64,000 bases of DNA, from contig JAHVJD010000005.1 of assembly GCA_019801415.1 (NCBI GenBank), positions 124,001 to 188,000 of the forward strand, in the 5' to 3' direction. Below are positions 36,543 through 45,606 of this stretch, piece after piece. Each line of letters begins with the position of its first letter. The first letter of the stretch is position 1. The translations under genes and the position numbers were made by a program. Under the pieces are notes generated by a model. It was not told the origin of the DNA. It saw only the letters and a list, made by a program, of their open reading frames with translations, and made no database searches. The stretch comes from Nocardioides marinus. Lineage in GTDB: Bacteria; Pseudomonadota; Alphaproteobacteria; Rhodobacterales; Rhodobacteraceae.

Positions 36543-38606
36543 TCAGCCCTCGACTTTTGTCAGGTCGGCCACCTGGCCACAGACTTTGCGGATCTGGCTC
36601 AGCAGGTTCAAACGGTTGCGGCGGAGGATCTCGTTGTCGGCGTTGACCTGCACGGCATCGAAAAACGCATCGATTGGCGCGCGCAGGGCAGCCATGCCAC
36701 GCATGGCTGCCGCGAAATCTTCGGCCACGATGGCCGGAGAGATCGCTGCCCCGCCCGCCTCGAGCGCGTCGAACAGGGCCTTTTCGCTGTCGTGTTCCGC
36801 AAACTTGCGGTCGGCGCCGAACGAATACTCCACACCGTCCTTTTCCTCTTCTTTCGAGAGGATGTTGTTGGCGCGCTTGAAGCCCTGCAACAGGTTTTCA
36901 CCGTCATCGGTCTTGAGGAAATCCTCAAGCGCGCGTGCGCGTTTCACCAGCAGCGTGAGGTCATCGTTGCCCTCCATCGCAATGCAGGCGTCGATCACGT
37001 CATGGCGAATGCCCTGATCGCGCAGGAACACCTTGAGGCGATCGTGGAAGAAGGTCAGGAGATTGTCCGCATCCGCCCCCTCATACCCCTTGGAAAACAC
37101 CTCGCGGAGGTTGGCGCGAACGTCATTCTCCAGCACCAGCCGGATTACCCCCAAGGCTGCGCGACGCAGCGCGAATGGGTCCTTCGACCCGGTCGGCTTT
37201 TCGTCGATCGCCCAGAAGCCGGTCAGCGTGTCCAGCTTGTCGGCCAGCGCGACGGCAACAGACACCGGCTCGGACGGTACGTCATCGCCCGGCCCCAACG
37301 GCGAGTAGTGCGCCTCGCAAGCGTTGGCCACGTCTTGCGGCAGGCCAGCGGCTTCGGCGTAGTAACGGCCCATCAGGCCCTGCAGCTCCGGGAACTCGTA
37401 GACCATTTCAGACGACAGGTCGGCCTTGGCCACCCGAGCGGCCTGCTCGGCCAGATCCGCATCGGCGCCCACCACCGGCGCGATCTCGCGGGCCAGCGCC
37501 GCGATCCGGTCGATGCGCGCGGCCTGGGTGCCCAGCTTGTTGTGGAATGTCACATTGCCGAGGTTTTCTACCCAGGCGCTCATGCCCGCCTCGGATTTGG
37601 CGGTGCGCAGATCGTTCTCCCAGAAGAACTTGGCATCGGCCAGACGCGCCGACAGGACCTTCTGGTTGCCCGCAAGGATGGTGGCGCCATTGTCGGCGGT
37701 CTCCCGGTTGGCCACGGTGATGAATTTCTCGATCCGGCTGGTCTTGGGGTTCTTCACCGAGAAGAACTTCTGGTGCTCCTTCATCGAGGTCTGCAGAACC
37801 TCCGGCGGCAGCTCCAGGAACTCCTCGTCGATGGCGCCCATCAGGACCACCGGCCATTCCACCAGACCGGCGACCTCGGCCAAAAGCCCCTTGTCCTCGA
37901 CGACGTCCAGACCGTTGGCAAAGGCCTGGTTGGTGGCCTCCTGCCAGATCGCCTCGGCACGTTCGCGGGCGTCCAGCACCACATGGGCGCGTTTCAGCTT
38001 GGCGGCATAGTCGTCAAACCCGGTGACGGTGATCTCGTCCGGCGCCATAAAGCGGTGGCCGCGGGTTGTGTTGCCCGCCTTGATGCCGTCGATGTCCAGA
38101 TCCACCACCGATGTCCCTGCCTCATCCGACAGGATGCACAGGATCGAATGCAGCGGCCGCACCCAGCGCAAGGAGCCCGCGCCCCAGCGCATGGATTTCG
38201 GCCAGGGGAAGTTGCGGATGGTGGTTTCCAGCACCTCAGCGATGATCTCAGCCGCCGGGCGACCGGGCTTTTCGATTTGAACGAAATAGACGGGCCCCTT
38301 GGGGGTTTCGCGTACTTCCAGCTGCTCGCGGGTGACGCCCGCGCCGCGCAGGAACCCTTCGATCGCCTTGTCCGGCGCGCCGACCTTGGGCCCCTTGCGT
38401 TCTTCGCGGATGGTGGGGCTTTCGGCCAACAGGCCATCCACCGCCAGCGTCAGGCGGCGCGGCGTCGACAGGGCCGCGGCCCCCGCATAGGTGAGGCCCG
38501 CCTCGACCAGGCCGTCGGTCACGCGCTTTTTCAGATCCTCGGCCGCACGCGACTGCATGCGCGCCGGGATTTCCTCGGAGAAAAGTTCAATCAGAAGATC
38601 GGGCAT
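36543..38606 (-). CDS. glyS: Glycine--tRNA ligase beta subunit
   Basis: 687 residues, normal length. It is the large subunit of the bacterial alpha2beta2 glycyl-tRNA synthetase and binds tRNA. The N-terminus LLIELFSEEIPARMQ and the family segment FPWPKSMRW are present, then MKEHQKFFSV; the C-terminal anticodon-binding part ends with LNLLSQIRKVCGQVADL. It is transcribed after glyQ, with a one-pass membrane gene between the two. A terminator closes the operon. Confidence 0.97.
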   Translation of the reverse strand: MPDLLIELFSEEIPARMQSRAAEDLKKRVTDGLVEAGLTYAGAAALSTPRRLTLAVDGLLAESPTIREERKGPKVGAPDKAIEGFLRGAGVTREQLEVRETPKGPVYFVQIEKPGRPAAEIIAEVLETTIRNFPWPKSMRWGAGSLRWVRPLHSILCILSDEAGTSVVDLDIDGIKAGNTTRGHRFMAPDEITVTGFDDYAAKLKRAHVVLDARERAEAIWQEATNQAFANGLDVVEDKGLLAEVAGLVEWPVVLMGAIDEEFLELPPEVLQTSMKEHQKFFSVKNPKTSRIEKFITVANRETADNGATILAGNQKVLSARLADAKFFWENDLRTAKSEAGMSAWVENLGNVTFHNKLGTQAARIDRIAALAREIAPVVGADADLAEQAARVAKADLSSEMVYEFPELQGLMGRYYAEAAGLPQDVANACEAHYSPLGPGDDVPSEPVSVAVALADKLDTLTGFWAIDEKPTGSKDPFALRRAALGVIRLVLENDVRANLREVFSKGYEGADADNLLTFFHDRLKVFLRDQGIRHDVIDACIAMEGNDDLTLLVKRARALEDFLKTDDGENLLQGFKRANNILSKEEEKDGVEYSFGADRKFAEHDSEKALFDALEAGGAAISPAIVAEDFAAAMRGMAALRAPIDAFFDAVQVNADNEILRRNRLNLLSQIRKVCGQVADLTKVEG

Positions 38607-38682
38607 TGGATGTCCTCGAGCGTGGCCACGCGGACGGGCGCAGCGGAATGATTACGATTGGCAGACAGGGACCGGCAGGGCA

Positions 38683-39216
38683 TCAGCCTGCATCACCGGT
38701 CTCGGGACGCGGCGGGCATTCCTCGCCAACGACGGTGCCGTCATAGGCCTTGTGGCCACAGTTGTTCAGTTCGTGCCAGACATAGCCAAAGCCGTCGTCG
38801 GTCACGGTCACGATGCGGTCCACACCATAGGAGATGTTCTTGGCCGACAGGAATGAGCGCGCCTTGCCCTCCGCGAGCTGAGCACCGATGGCTGCGGCGT
38901 CAAAACATTCGAACCAGGGCGGCGCGTTGCGCGGCTCGACCTTATCCGACAGGGTAAAGACCTGCGCCAGCTCATCCGGCGAGACCTTGGTGCGGAAGCA
39001 GGCACGATAGCGGATCGGCGAGCTGTCCGCGTCGATCGCCTCGAAGTCACTATAGGCGATCGGCTGCGCCGCGCCCCCGTCCAACGGCATCAACATCACG
39101 TCACGGCCGGGCTGCGGCTTTACCGTGTCGTAAAAGCCGTAGATCTGGAAGTAATACATCGCCCCCCCGGCCGCGAGCGCGGAGACGATCAGGATCAATG
39201 CGAGGAACTTTCCCAT
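38683..39216 (-). CDS. One-pass membrane protein in the gly operon (DUF6446-like)
   Basis: 177 residues with one N-terminal membrane helix (FLALILIVSALAAGGAMYYF, residues 4-23) and a soluble part that should lie in the periplasm. Several Cys, Trp and Tyr residues are conserved-looking: RYRACFRTKVS, PPWFECFDAAAIG and GYVWHELNNCGHKAYDG. I think it is the family called DUF6446, seen in Rhodobacterales between glyQ and glyS, but the name is from memory. The function is unknown. The gene starts 14 bases after glyQ and ends 76 bases before glyS. Confidence 0.8.
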   Translation of the reverse strand: MGKFLALILIVSALAAGGAMYYFQIYGFYDTVKPQPGRDVMLMPLDGGAAQPIAYSDFEAIDADSSPIRYRACFRTKVSPDELAQVFTLSDKVEPRNAPPWFECFDAAAIGAQLAEGKARSFLSAKNISYGVDRIVTVTDDGFGYVWHELNNCGHKAYDGTVVGEECPPRPETGDAG

Positions 39217-39230
39217 GGGTCCGCCCCCGA

Positions 39231-40178
39231 TCAGGCCGCGTTTTCGGCTTCGGCCTCATGGCCGCCAGCCTCGGTCAGCACGAAGGCATCGGCGCATTGT
39301 TTGGCCAGCGCCCGCACCCGGCCGATATAGGCCTGACGCTCGGTCACCGAGATCACGCCGCGCGCGTCGAGCAGGTTAAAGATGTGGCTGGCCTTGATGC
39401 ACTGGTCATAGGCCGGATGCGCCATGATGATGCGTTTGCCGGTCTTCGGGTCGGTATGTTCCTGCGCAAGGATTGCCGCGCATTCGGCCTCTGCCTCCTC
39501 AAAGTGGCGCAGCAGCACCTCGGTGTTGGCCACGTCGAAGTTCCAGCGCGCGTATTCTTCCTCGGTCTGCTTGAAGACATCGCCATAGGTCAGCGGGATC
39601 GGCGCGTCCGGGTCATTGAACGGCATGTCCATCACGTGATCGACGCCGAGGATATACATCGCCAAACGCTCCAGACCATAGGTCAGCTCACCGGACACCG
39701 GGTGGCAGTCATGGCCGCCGACCTGCTGGAAATAGGTGAACTGGCTGACTTCCATGCCGTCGCACCAGACTTCCCAACCCAGACCCCAGGCGCCCAGCGT
39801 CGGGCTTTCCCAGTCGTCCTCGACAAAGCGGATGTCATGCAGCGCCATATCGACGCCAATTGCCTCGAGGCTGCCCAGGTACAGTTCCTGGAGGTTCGGC
39901 GGGCTGGGTTTGATCAGCACCTGATACTGGTAGTAGTGCTGCAAACGGTTCGGGTTTTCGCCATAGCGCCCGTCGGTGGGACGGCGCGAGGGCTGCACAT
40001 AGGCCGCGGCCCAGGGCTTACTGCCCAGGGAACGCAGCGTGGTCGCCGGGTGAAAGGTCCCTGCCCCGACCTCCATGTCGTAGGGCTGCATCACTGCGCA
40101 ACCCTTGGTGGCCCAGTAAGTCTGAAGCCTCAGGATAATCTCTTGGAAGGAGCGCGGCGCGCCATTGGTCTGGGTCAT
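39231..40178 (-). CDS. glyQ: Glycine--tRNA ligase alpha subunit
   Basis: 315 residues. It is the catalytic subunit of the tetrameric glycyl-tRNA synthetase. The N-terminus [17 protein letters not shown], the following [20 protein letters not shown] and the segment [18 protein letters not shown] are hallmark sequences, as is [20 protein letters not shown]. First gene of the operon glyQ-(membrane protein)-glyS on the minus strand. About 257 bases separate it from the divergent protease-like gene; no clear promoter pair was seen there. Confidence 0.98.
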   Translation of the reverse strand: MTQTNGAPRSFQEIILRLQTYWATKGCAVMQPYDMEVGAGTFHPATTLRSLGSKPWAAAYVQPSRRPTDGRYGENPNRLQHYYQYQVLIKPSPPNLQELYLGSLEAIGVDMALHDIRFVEDDWESPTLGAWGLGWEVWCDGMEVSQFTYFQQVGGHDCHPVSGELTYGLERLAMYILGVDHVMDMPFNDPDAPIPLTYGDVFKQTEEEYARWNFDVANTEVLLRHFEEAEAECAAILAQEHTDPKTGKRIIMAHPAYDQCIKASHIFNLLDARGVISVTERQAYIGRVRALAKQCADAFVLTEAGGHEAEAENAA

Positions 40179-40435
40179 CTTTCAATCCTTCGGGGGCAGC
40201 TGGGGCAGCAATTGCGGGGATCTTCCTATGCAAGGCTCCGGGCAGGGTCAACGCCCTCTGACCGCCTCCACGACGCCGGGCTCACTGCAGGCTGCAGCGC
40301 ATCGGCAACAAAAGTGCGGGAATGCGGCAACGCGCCGGGAATTCCCCCTGCCATGAGGAGTTCCCTTTGCCGGACCAAAATGCTTAATCTCCGCTTCAAT
40401 CATAACGATGACTTCCGGGATACGAGGCCCTGACA

Positions 40436-42211
40436 ATGAAAAAACTGATTGCCGCTCTGGTTCTGCCGCTGTTTGCGCTGACCATGGCGTTCACCGCGGC
40501 CTCCACCGCGCCGGTTTCGGCGCAGAGTGGGGCCGATGCGGTCTGGATCCAGATCGCTGCCCGTTCCTCGCTGCGCGAGGCAGAGGCCGAGGCGCGCAGA
40601 TATGCCGCTCGCCTGCCCGACGTGTCGGGTTACGCCCTCGGCGGCGGCTGGTATGGCGTGGTTCTGGGCCCCTATGCGCGCGACGATGCCGAACGGGTGC
40701 TGCAGGTCTACCGCAGTGAAGGCCAGATCCCGCGAGACAGCTTCATCGCCTTTCGCCGCAACCTGCGCAGCCAGTTCTACCCGGTAGCTGCAAACGCCGG
40801 GCCAGCGGACGACCCCGCACCCGCCCCAGTCGCGCCGGACAGCGCCCAGAGCCTGCCGCAATCGCCGGACGTGCCGACCACCCTGCCCGATGAAACCCCG
40901 GCAGAAGCACGCCGCAGCGAGCGGGCCCTCAGCCGCGAAGAGCGTATGGAATTGCAGGTCGCCCTGAAGGCTGCGGGCTTCTACGACGCCGGCATCGACG
41001 GGGCTTTTGGCCGTGGCACCCGCACCTCCATGAGCGAATGGCAGGCGGCACGCGGCTATGAGCCCACCGGCGTGCTGACGACCGGCCAGCGCCAGGCCTT
41101 GATGGAGGAATACAACGCCCCGCTGATCTCGGTCGGGATGACCCGGATCGAGGACAGCAAGGCAGGCATCGCGCTGGAAATCCCGGCCAAGGAAGTCGCG
41201 TTTGAACGTTATGAATCGCCTTTTGCCCATTACACCGCCAAAGGCGATCTTGGCGTGCGACTGCTGCTGATCAGCCAGCCCGGCGACAAGCGCACGCTGT
41301 TTGGCCTTTACGACATCCTGCAGACGCTGGAAATCGTGCCCATGCAAGGCCCGCGGCAGCGTGGCAGCAACAGCTTCACCATCGAAGGGCGCAATGAGCG
41401 TATCGTCTCATTCACGCAAGCCAGCTTGGAGAACGGTGAAATCAAGGGCTTCACCCTGATCTGGCCCGCCGGAGACGAAGACCGCCGCGCGCGCGTGCTG
41501 GCAGCGATGCAGGCCAGCTTCACCCGGCTTGAAGGGGTTCTGGACCCCGCCGCAGGGGCCGACGCGGTTCAGGATATCGACCTGGTATCAGGACTGGAAA
41601 TCCGCCGTCCCAAACGGTCGCGGTCGGGGTTTTACGTCGACGGCCAGGGCAGCGTTCTGACCAGCTCGGACGCGGTCACCGGGTGCAGCCAGGTCACCCT
41701 CGACCACAGCTACCAAGCCGAGATCGCCGCCAATGACGCCGAAAACGGCCTTGCCATCCTGCGCCCGACGGAACCTTTGGTGCCTGCGGCCGTGGCCGAG
41801 CTGAGCGCGGGGTCGCCGCGGCTTCAGTCGGAAGTCGCCGTTTCTGGCTTTTCCTACGAAGGCGTGCTTGGCGCTCCCAGCCTGACCTGGGGCAAGGTTG
41901 CAGATGTCAAAGGCCTTGAAGGCGACGGCGATGTGACCCGATTGGCGATGTCCGTGCAACCCGGCGATGCCGGCGGGCCGGTCTTGGATCGGACTGGCGC
42001 CGTTCTGGGCATGCTGCTGCCCCAGCGGAACGACGAAAAGCAGCTCCCGGCGGAGGTGAACTTCGCAGTCAACGCCGAAACCATCCGCAAGGCGCTGAAT
42101 GCGGTGGGGGTCTCGCCTGCGGCGCGCTCGGAGGCAACGGCCACGCTGCCCAGCGCCGCGATGACGCGGCTCGCCTCCCGTATGACCGTCCTGGTCAACT
42201 GCTGGGAATAA
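40436..42211 (+). CDS. SPOR / peptidoglycan-binding / trypsin-like protein without catalytic triad
   Basis: 591 residues. A signal peptide (MKKLIAALVLPLFALTMAFT, cleavage near residue 30) is followed by a SPOR-like domain (~34-110), a proline-rich linker, a peptidoglycan_binding_1 domain (~168-226, FYDAGIDGAFGRGTRTS), a mixed region (~230-370), and a trypsin-like beta-barrel (~380-560). In the barrel the three catalytic places are changed. The His motif reads VLTSSDAV (Asp412 in place of His), the Asp region reads NDAENGLAIL (Gly438), and GDSGG reads PGDAGGPV (Ala512). It is therefore probably an inactive protease fold exported to the periplasm and bound to peptidoglycan, perhaps a scaffold or sensor. 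GAGG precedes the ATG. Confidence 0.85.
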   Translation: MKKLIAALVLPLFALTMAFTAASTAPVSAQSGADAVWIQIAARSSLREAEAEARRYAARLPDVSGYALGGGWYGVVLGPYARDDAERVLQVYRSEGQIPRDSFIAFRRNLRSQFYPVAANAGPADDPAPAPVAPDSAQSLPQSPDVPTTLPDETPAEARRSERALSREERMELQVALKAAGFYDAGIDGAFGRGTRTSMSEWQAARGYEPTGVLTTGQRQALMEEYNAPLISVGMTRIEDSKAGIALEIPAKEVAFERYESPFAHYTAKGDLGVRLLLISQPGDKRTLFGLYDILQTLEIVPMQGPRQRGSNSFTIEGRNERIVSFTQASLENGEIKGFTLIWPAGDEDRRARVLAAMQASFTRLEGVLDPAAGADAVQDIDLVSGLEIRRPKRSRSGFYVDGQGSVLTSSDAVTGCSQVTLDHSYQAEIAANDAENGLAILRPTEPLVPAAVAELSAGSPRLQSEVAVSGFSYEGVLGAPSLTWGKVADVKGLEGDGDVTRLAMSVQPGDAGGPVLDRTGAVLGMLLPQRNDEKQLPAEVNFAVNAETIRKALNAVGVSPAARSEATATLPSAAMTRLASRMTVLVNCWE

Positions 42212-42218
42212 AAGAAAC

Positions 42219-42247
42219 GCGTCTGCCTGGCCGAGCCGGGCAGACGC
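42219..42247. terminator. Hairpin between convergent genes
   Basis: Stem GCGTCTGCC/GGCAGACGC around a loop of about 11 bases, followed by ATTCT. It lies just after the protease-like gene and before the convergent SDR gene. Confidence 0.65.
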
Positions 42248-42306
42248 ATTCTAGTCAGAGAGCCGTGAGTTGTGCGACGGGCAACCAGACAGCCGCCAAC
42301 TGCCGC

Positions 42307-42948
42307 TCAATACGGGTGGATCCGGCCATCCCAGGTGTGAAAACAGCCGGTGGTTTCCAGGCTCAGCACCTCGAATTCATTGATAAGACCAGTGACAGAC
42401 TCCTCTACGGAGATTTCGCCCTCTTCTCCCCCCATGTCCGTGCGCACCCAGCCCGGGTGGTAAATGCCCACCGCAATGCCCTCCGGCTGCAGATCGGTCG
42501 CAAGATTGCGGCCAATGTTCAGCGCTGCCGCCTTTGACGCACGATAGGCATAGCTGCCGCCCGGGGCTCGCACCTGGCTGGCCATCTGCGAGGACAAAAT
42601 CGCGATCCGGGGCGCCTTGGCCAAACGCAGATTGGGCAGCATCGCCTGCACGGTCAGAAACACACCGGTGACATTGGCTGCCAGCGTCTTGCCCCAGACC
42701 TCCGCCGTGTAGTCCTCCAGGCGCATCGCCTTGTCGATGTAGACACCCGCGTTGCAGACCAAGAGATCAACCGGCCGCCCTTTGATCTGGGCCGCAAAGC
42801 GCGCCTGCTGACCGGGATCCGATACATCCAGTTTCACACCAGAGGAATGGTCACGCGAAGTGCCCGTCACCTCGTAGCCGGTCGCCCGCAGCCGCTCCAC
42901 CAGCGCCTTGCCAAGTCCGCGGCTGGTGCCCGTTACAACTGCATGCAT
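42307..42948 (-). CDS. Short-chain dehydrogenase/reductase
   Basis: 213 residues, classical SDR. Cofactor motif TGTSRGLGKALVE at residues 6-18, LVCNAGVY around 63-70, Ser in ILSSQMAS and the catalytic YRASK at 135-139. Substrate unknown. It is the downstream gene of a likely two-gene unit, with the DUF1178 gene 36 bases upstream on the same strand. The SDR could act on a small carbonyl compound; nothing in the neighbours narrows this down. Confidence 0.92.
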   Translation of the reverse strand: MHAVVTGTSRGLGKALVERLRATGYEVTGTSRDHSSGVKLDVSDPGQQARFAAQIKGRPVDLLVCNAGVYIDKAMRLEDYTAEVWGKTLAANVTGVFLTVQAMLPNLRLAKAPRIAILSSQMASQVRAPGGSYAYRASKAAALNIGRNLATDLQPEGIAVGIYHPGWVRTDMGGEEGEISVEESVTGLINEFEVLSLETTGCFHTWDGRIHPY

Positions 42949-42984
42949 GTGTTCGTCCTTCGTTTCCGGCCTCTGGCGTCGGCC

Positions 42985-43509
42985 TCAGTTCGTTTTGCGC
43001 CCGGTACGGAACGGCAAGGGCACCACCGGCACACCTTCTTCGATCAGCTCCCGGGCCTCTTCCAGCTTCGCCTCACCGTGGATCGCGCGTTCTGGCGCTT
43101 CCCCCAGATGCATTGCCCGGGCTTCGCGGACAAAATTGCTTCCCACGTAGTCGGAGTTCGCCTCGACTTTCTTGCGCAGTTCCGCCAAGGCCTTTTCGAC
43201 ATCGCCTGACGGACGGCTGAGCATACCGGCGCCCTGGCCTGCGGCGGGTTTGATCGGCGGCGTGACCGATGCGGCGTCGGCGTTCCCGGCAGCGGGGAGC
43301 GTCTCGCGGGTGTCCGGCTCTCCTACCGAGGATACGGCCTTGCGCCCGGGGCGCACGCGCGGCGCCATGATCGCTTTTTCGACGCTGGTGCCACCGCAGA
43401 CCGCGCAGCTCACCATGCCCGACGCTGCCAATTTGTCAAACGCCGATGCTGACTGGAACCAGCTGTCGAACACATGACCTTCCGCACATTTGAGACTGTA
43501 TTGAATCAT
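42985..43509 (-). CDS. DUF1178 family protein
   Basis: 174 residues. The N-terminal MIQYSLKCAEGHVFDSWFQSA and the CAVCGG pair resemble a small zinc-ribbon, and the C-terminal part (ANSDYVGSNFVREARAMHLG) is the DUF1178 signature. The middle (~55-95) is low-complexity and Ala/Pro-rich. Function is unknown; the family is widespread in proteobacteria. It lies between EcsC and SDR genes on the minus strand. Confidence 0.92.
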   Translation of the reverse strand: MIQYSLKCAEGHVFDSWFQSASAFDKLAASGMVSCAVCGGTSVEKAIMAPRVRPGRKAVSSVGEPDTRETLPAAGNADAASVTPPIKPAAGQGAGMLSRPSGDVEKALAELRKKVEANSDYVGSNFVREARAMHLGEAPERAIHGEAKLEEARELIEEGVPVVPLPFRTGRKTN

Positions 43510-43576
43510 CTCTTTCCCCTTTGCAGGAAGCGGTGATTAAATCTGCAATCCCAGCAAGTTCAAGAGGCGACCGCAG

Positions 43577-44350
43577 CTATCCTGCGGCTGCCGCGACCTG
43601 CAACCGGGTTTGCAGCCGGGCCAACAGCTCGTCGGTCGGCAGATCTGCCTCGACCGCGAGGCGCCGCAAGCCGAAATGCACATGAGCCATTTCTCGATAA
43701 TAACCCGCATAGACGTAGTTCACAGCGGCGCCGACAATAGCCCCTGCAATCGGCACCGCCTGCGCCGCGATCTTTTGCCCCAGTACCACGCCCAGCTTTG
43801 GCGCCACCTGCGCAATCAGTCGATGGACGCCGCCGGGCAGCCCCAACCGCAGTGACAGGAACCCTAGGTCCGATCCGTCATCAGACGCCAGCGGGCCAGC
43901 AGCCGTAAACACCTGGATGCAGTCGAAGGTCACGCTTTCCGCTTCGGGATTAAACCCCTCGGCCACGGCCGCGCCCTGGATCGTGCGAAGCAGGAACGCC
44001 GTGGTGGCAGGCAGTTCCACCAGCGCGCCCGGCAGCCCCGCCGCGCCCCCTGCGGCGCCCATGGCAGCACTCAGCACCCGGTCGAAGCCGGGCTTCTGGT
44101 CCGGCACCAGTCGCCGTGAGTGGGTGGCCCCCTTCATGGCCAGACGCAGGGCGCTGGCGGTCGAGGCCGTCAAACCGGCCCGCACCGGTTGCGGCAAGCG
44201 CTGCAACAGATCCTCTCCGCTGCTGCCAAGACGGTTCAGCAGGTCCACGCCAAACCCGCTCGCAGCCCGGTAGCGCCGCGCCAAGGCGTCGATTTCCGCT
44301 TCCAGCTCCTGCGAGGTGAGCCGCCGCGTTTCCGTCAGAATGTCCGTCAT
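43577..44350 (-). CDS. EcsC family protein
   Basis: 257 residues from ATG 44350; the frame is open to 44428. It matches the EcsC family: helices around GAAGGAAGLPGALVELPATT and FLLRTIQGAAVAEGF, then DLGFLSLRLGLPG, VLGQKIAAQAVPIAGAIVGA and YAGYYREMAHVHFGLRRL near the end. The protein has several amphipathic or membrane-associated helices and no enzyme motif. EcsC was named for a Bacillus ABC transporter operon, but here no transporter genes are adjacent and the function is unknown. Confidence 0.9.
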   Translation of the reverse strand: MTDILTETRRLTSQELEAEIDALARRYRAASGFGVDLLNRLGSSGEDLLQRLPQPVRAGLTASTASALRLAMKGATHSRRLVPDQKPGFDRVLSAAMGAAGGAAGLPGALVELPATTAFLLRTIQGAAVAEGFNPEAESVTFDCIQVFTAAGPLASDDGSDLGFLSLRLGLPGGVHRLIAQVAPKLGVVLGQKIAAQAVPIAGAIVGAAVNYVYAGYYREMAHVHFGLRRLAVEADLPTDELLARLQTRLQVAAAAG

Positions 44351-44397
44351 TTGCGCCTCCTCTGCCACTTTGAAGATCGGCAGCAAACAGGAGGATT

Positions 44398-44886
44398 TCA
44401 ACCCTGCCAGCGCTCGACCTTGCCGCAAACCCCGTCCCAGGCTGCCGGATGCAGCGCCAGCCCCAGAACCCGGTCGGGGTTCGTCGGCGGTGGCATCTCG
44501 ACCCCCTCCAGCCGGGTGAAACCAAACCGCTGATAGTAGGGAGCATCGCCAACCAGCATGACCCGGGCCCAGCCACTATCCTGCGCCTTGGCCAGGCTGT
44601 CACGGATGAGCGAACCGCCAAGCCCTTCGCCCTGGCGGGTGGGATGAACGGCAACCGGTCCGAGCAGCAACGCCTCGGCGCCGCCGACGAGAACCGGCCA
44701 GAAGCGGATCGCCGCCGCGAGAATGCCATCGGTGTCACGCGCCACCTGGCTGAGACCCGGCACCGGCGGCACCCCGTCGCGCAAACGATAGGACGACAGG
44801 GCTTCGCGCCCCGGTGCAAAACACAGGTCATACAGCGCCTCGACCTCCCACCGGTCGTTCGCCTGCTCCGCTTTCAGCTCGATCAC
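44398..44886 (-). CDS. GNAT family N-acetyltransferase
   Basis: 162 residues. GNAT fold: LGPVAVHPTRQGEGLGGSLI (acetyl-CoA binding, about residues 75-94) and MLVGDAPYYQRFGFTRLEG (motif B). The C-terminus resembles YhbS-type acetyltransferases. Substrate unknown. It lies upstream of the EcsC gene by 47 bases on the same strand and is divergent from the flavin reductase gene. Confidence 0.9.
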   Translation of the reverse strand: MIELKAEQANDRWEVEALYDLCFAPGREALSSYRLRDGVPPVPGLSQVARDTDGILAAAIRFWPVLVGGAEALLLGPVAVHPTRQGEGLGGSLIRDSLAKAQDSGWARVMLVGDAPYYQRFGFTRLEGVEMPPPTNPDRVLGLALHPAAWDGVCGKVERWQG

Positions 44887-44992
44887 GCTGCGCTGCCTCC
44901 GCCATTCGCCCCCTGCGGGCTGGCGTTCGGCCTAGCACGGGCGTAAGTCTTGGGCAAATACCTAAGCTACAACACCAGAGCAGGAATTCACG

Positions 44993-45598
44993 ATGTTCTA
45001 CCGCCCCGAAGACGGCCACGGCCTGCCGCATAACCCCTTCAACGCCATTGTCACCCCCCGTCCCATCGGCTGGATTTCCAGTCGCTCCGCAGACGGTGTG
45101 AACAACCTGGCCCCCTACTCCTTCTTCAACGCCGTGGCCTATACCCCGCCACAGGTGATGTTTGCCTCGACCAGCGCCAAGGAGGACCAGGACGGCACCA
45201 AGGACAGCGTCGCCAACATCCGCGACACCGGCGTGTTCTGCGTTAACGTGGTGTCTTACGCCCTGCGTGATGCGATGAATGCCAGTTCTGCGGCCTTGCC
45301 GAAAGACGTCGACGAGTTCGCCCATGCCGGGCTGGAAACCGTGGAATGCAAGACCATTGATTGCGCGCGCGTCGCCGCGGCCCCTGCCGCGCTGGAGTGC
45401 CGCCTGACGCAGATCGTCACCCTGCCGGGTGAAGCCAACAAGGTGGTCTTCGGCGAGGTAACAGGCGTGCATATCCGCGATGACTGCCTGCGGGACGGCA
45501 CCTTTGACGTCACCACCTTCCAGCCGCTGGCCCGGCTGGGTTACCGGGACTATTCCGTTGTGCGCGACCTGTTTTCGCTAACCCGCCCCGACCAGTGA
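44993..45598 (+). CDS. Flavin reductase family (FMN-binding split barrel) protein
   Basis: 201 residues. It matches the flavin reductase/split-barrel fold: NAIVTPRPIGWISS (FMN contact region), NNLAPYSFFNAVAYTPP and KDSVANIRDTGVFCVNV. Such proteins reduce FMN with NAD(P)H or act as flavin-dependent hydrolases. The start ATG has GAGCAGG upstream. The TGA overlaps a GTG and lies eight bases before the ATG of the acetyltransferase gene, which suggests one transcript. No partner monooxygenase is nearby, so the substrate is open. Confidence 0.92.
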   Translation: MFYRPEDGHGLPHNPFNAIVTPRPIGWISSRSADGVNNLAPYSFFNAVAYTPPQVMFASTSAKEDQDGTKDSVANIRDTGVFCVNVVSYALRDAMNASSAALPKDVDEFAHAGLETVECKTIDCARVAAAPAALECRLTQIVTLPGEANKVVFGEVTGVHIRDDCLRDGTFDVTTFQPLARLGYRDYSVVRDLFSLTRPDQ

Positions 45599-45606
45599 GG
45601 TCCCAG

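Noticed and set aside
36534-38651. 705-codon frame antisense to glyS
   Set aside because: Shadow of glyS; no start signal or domain.
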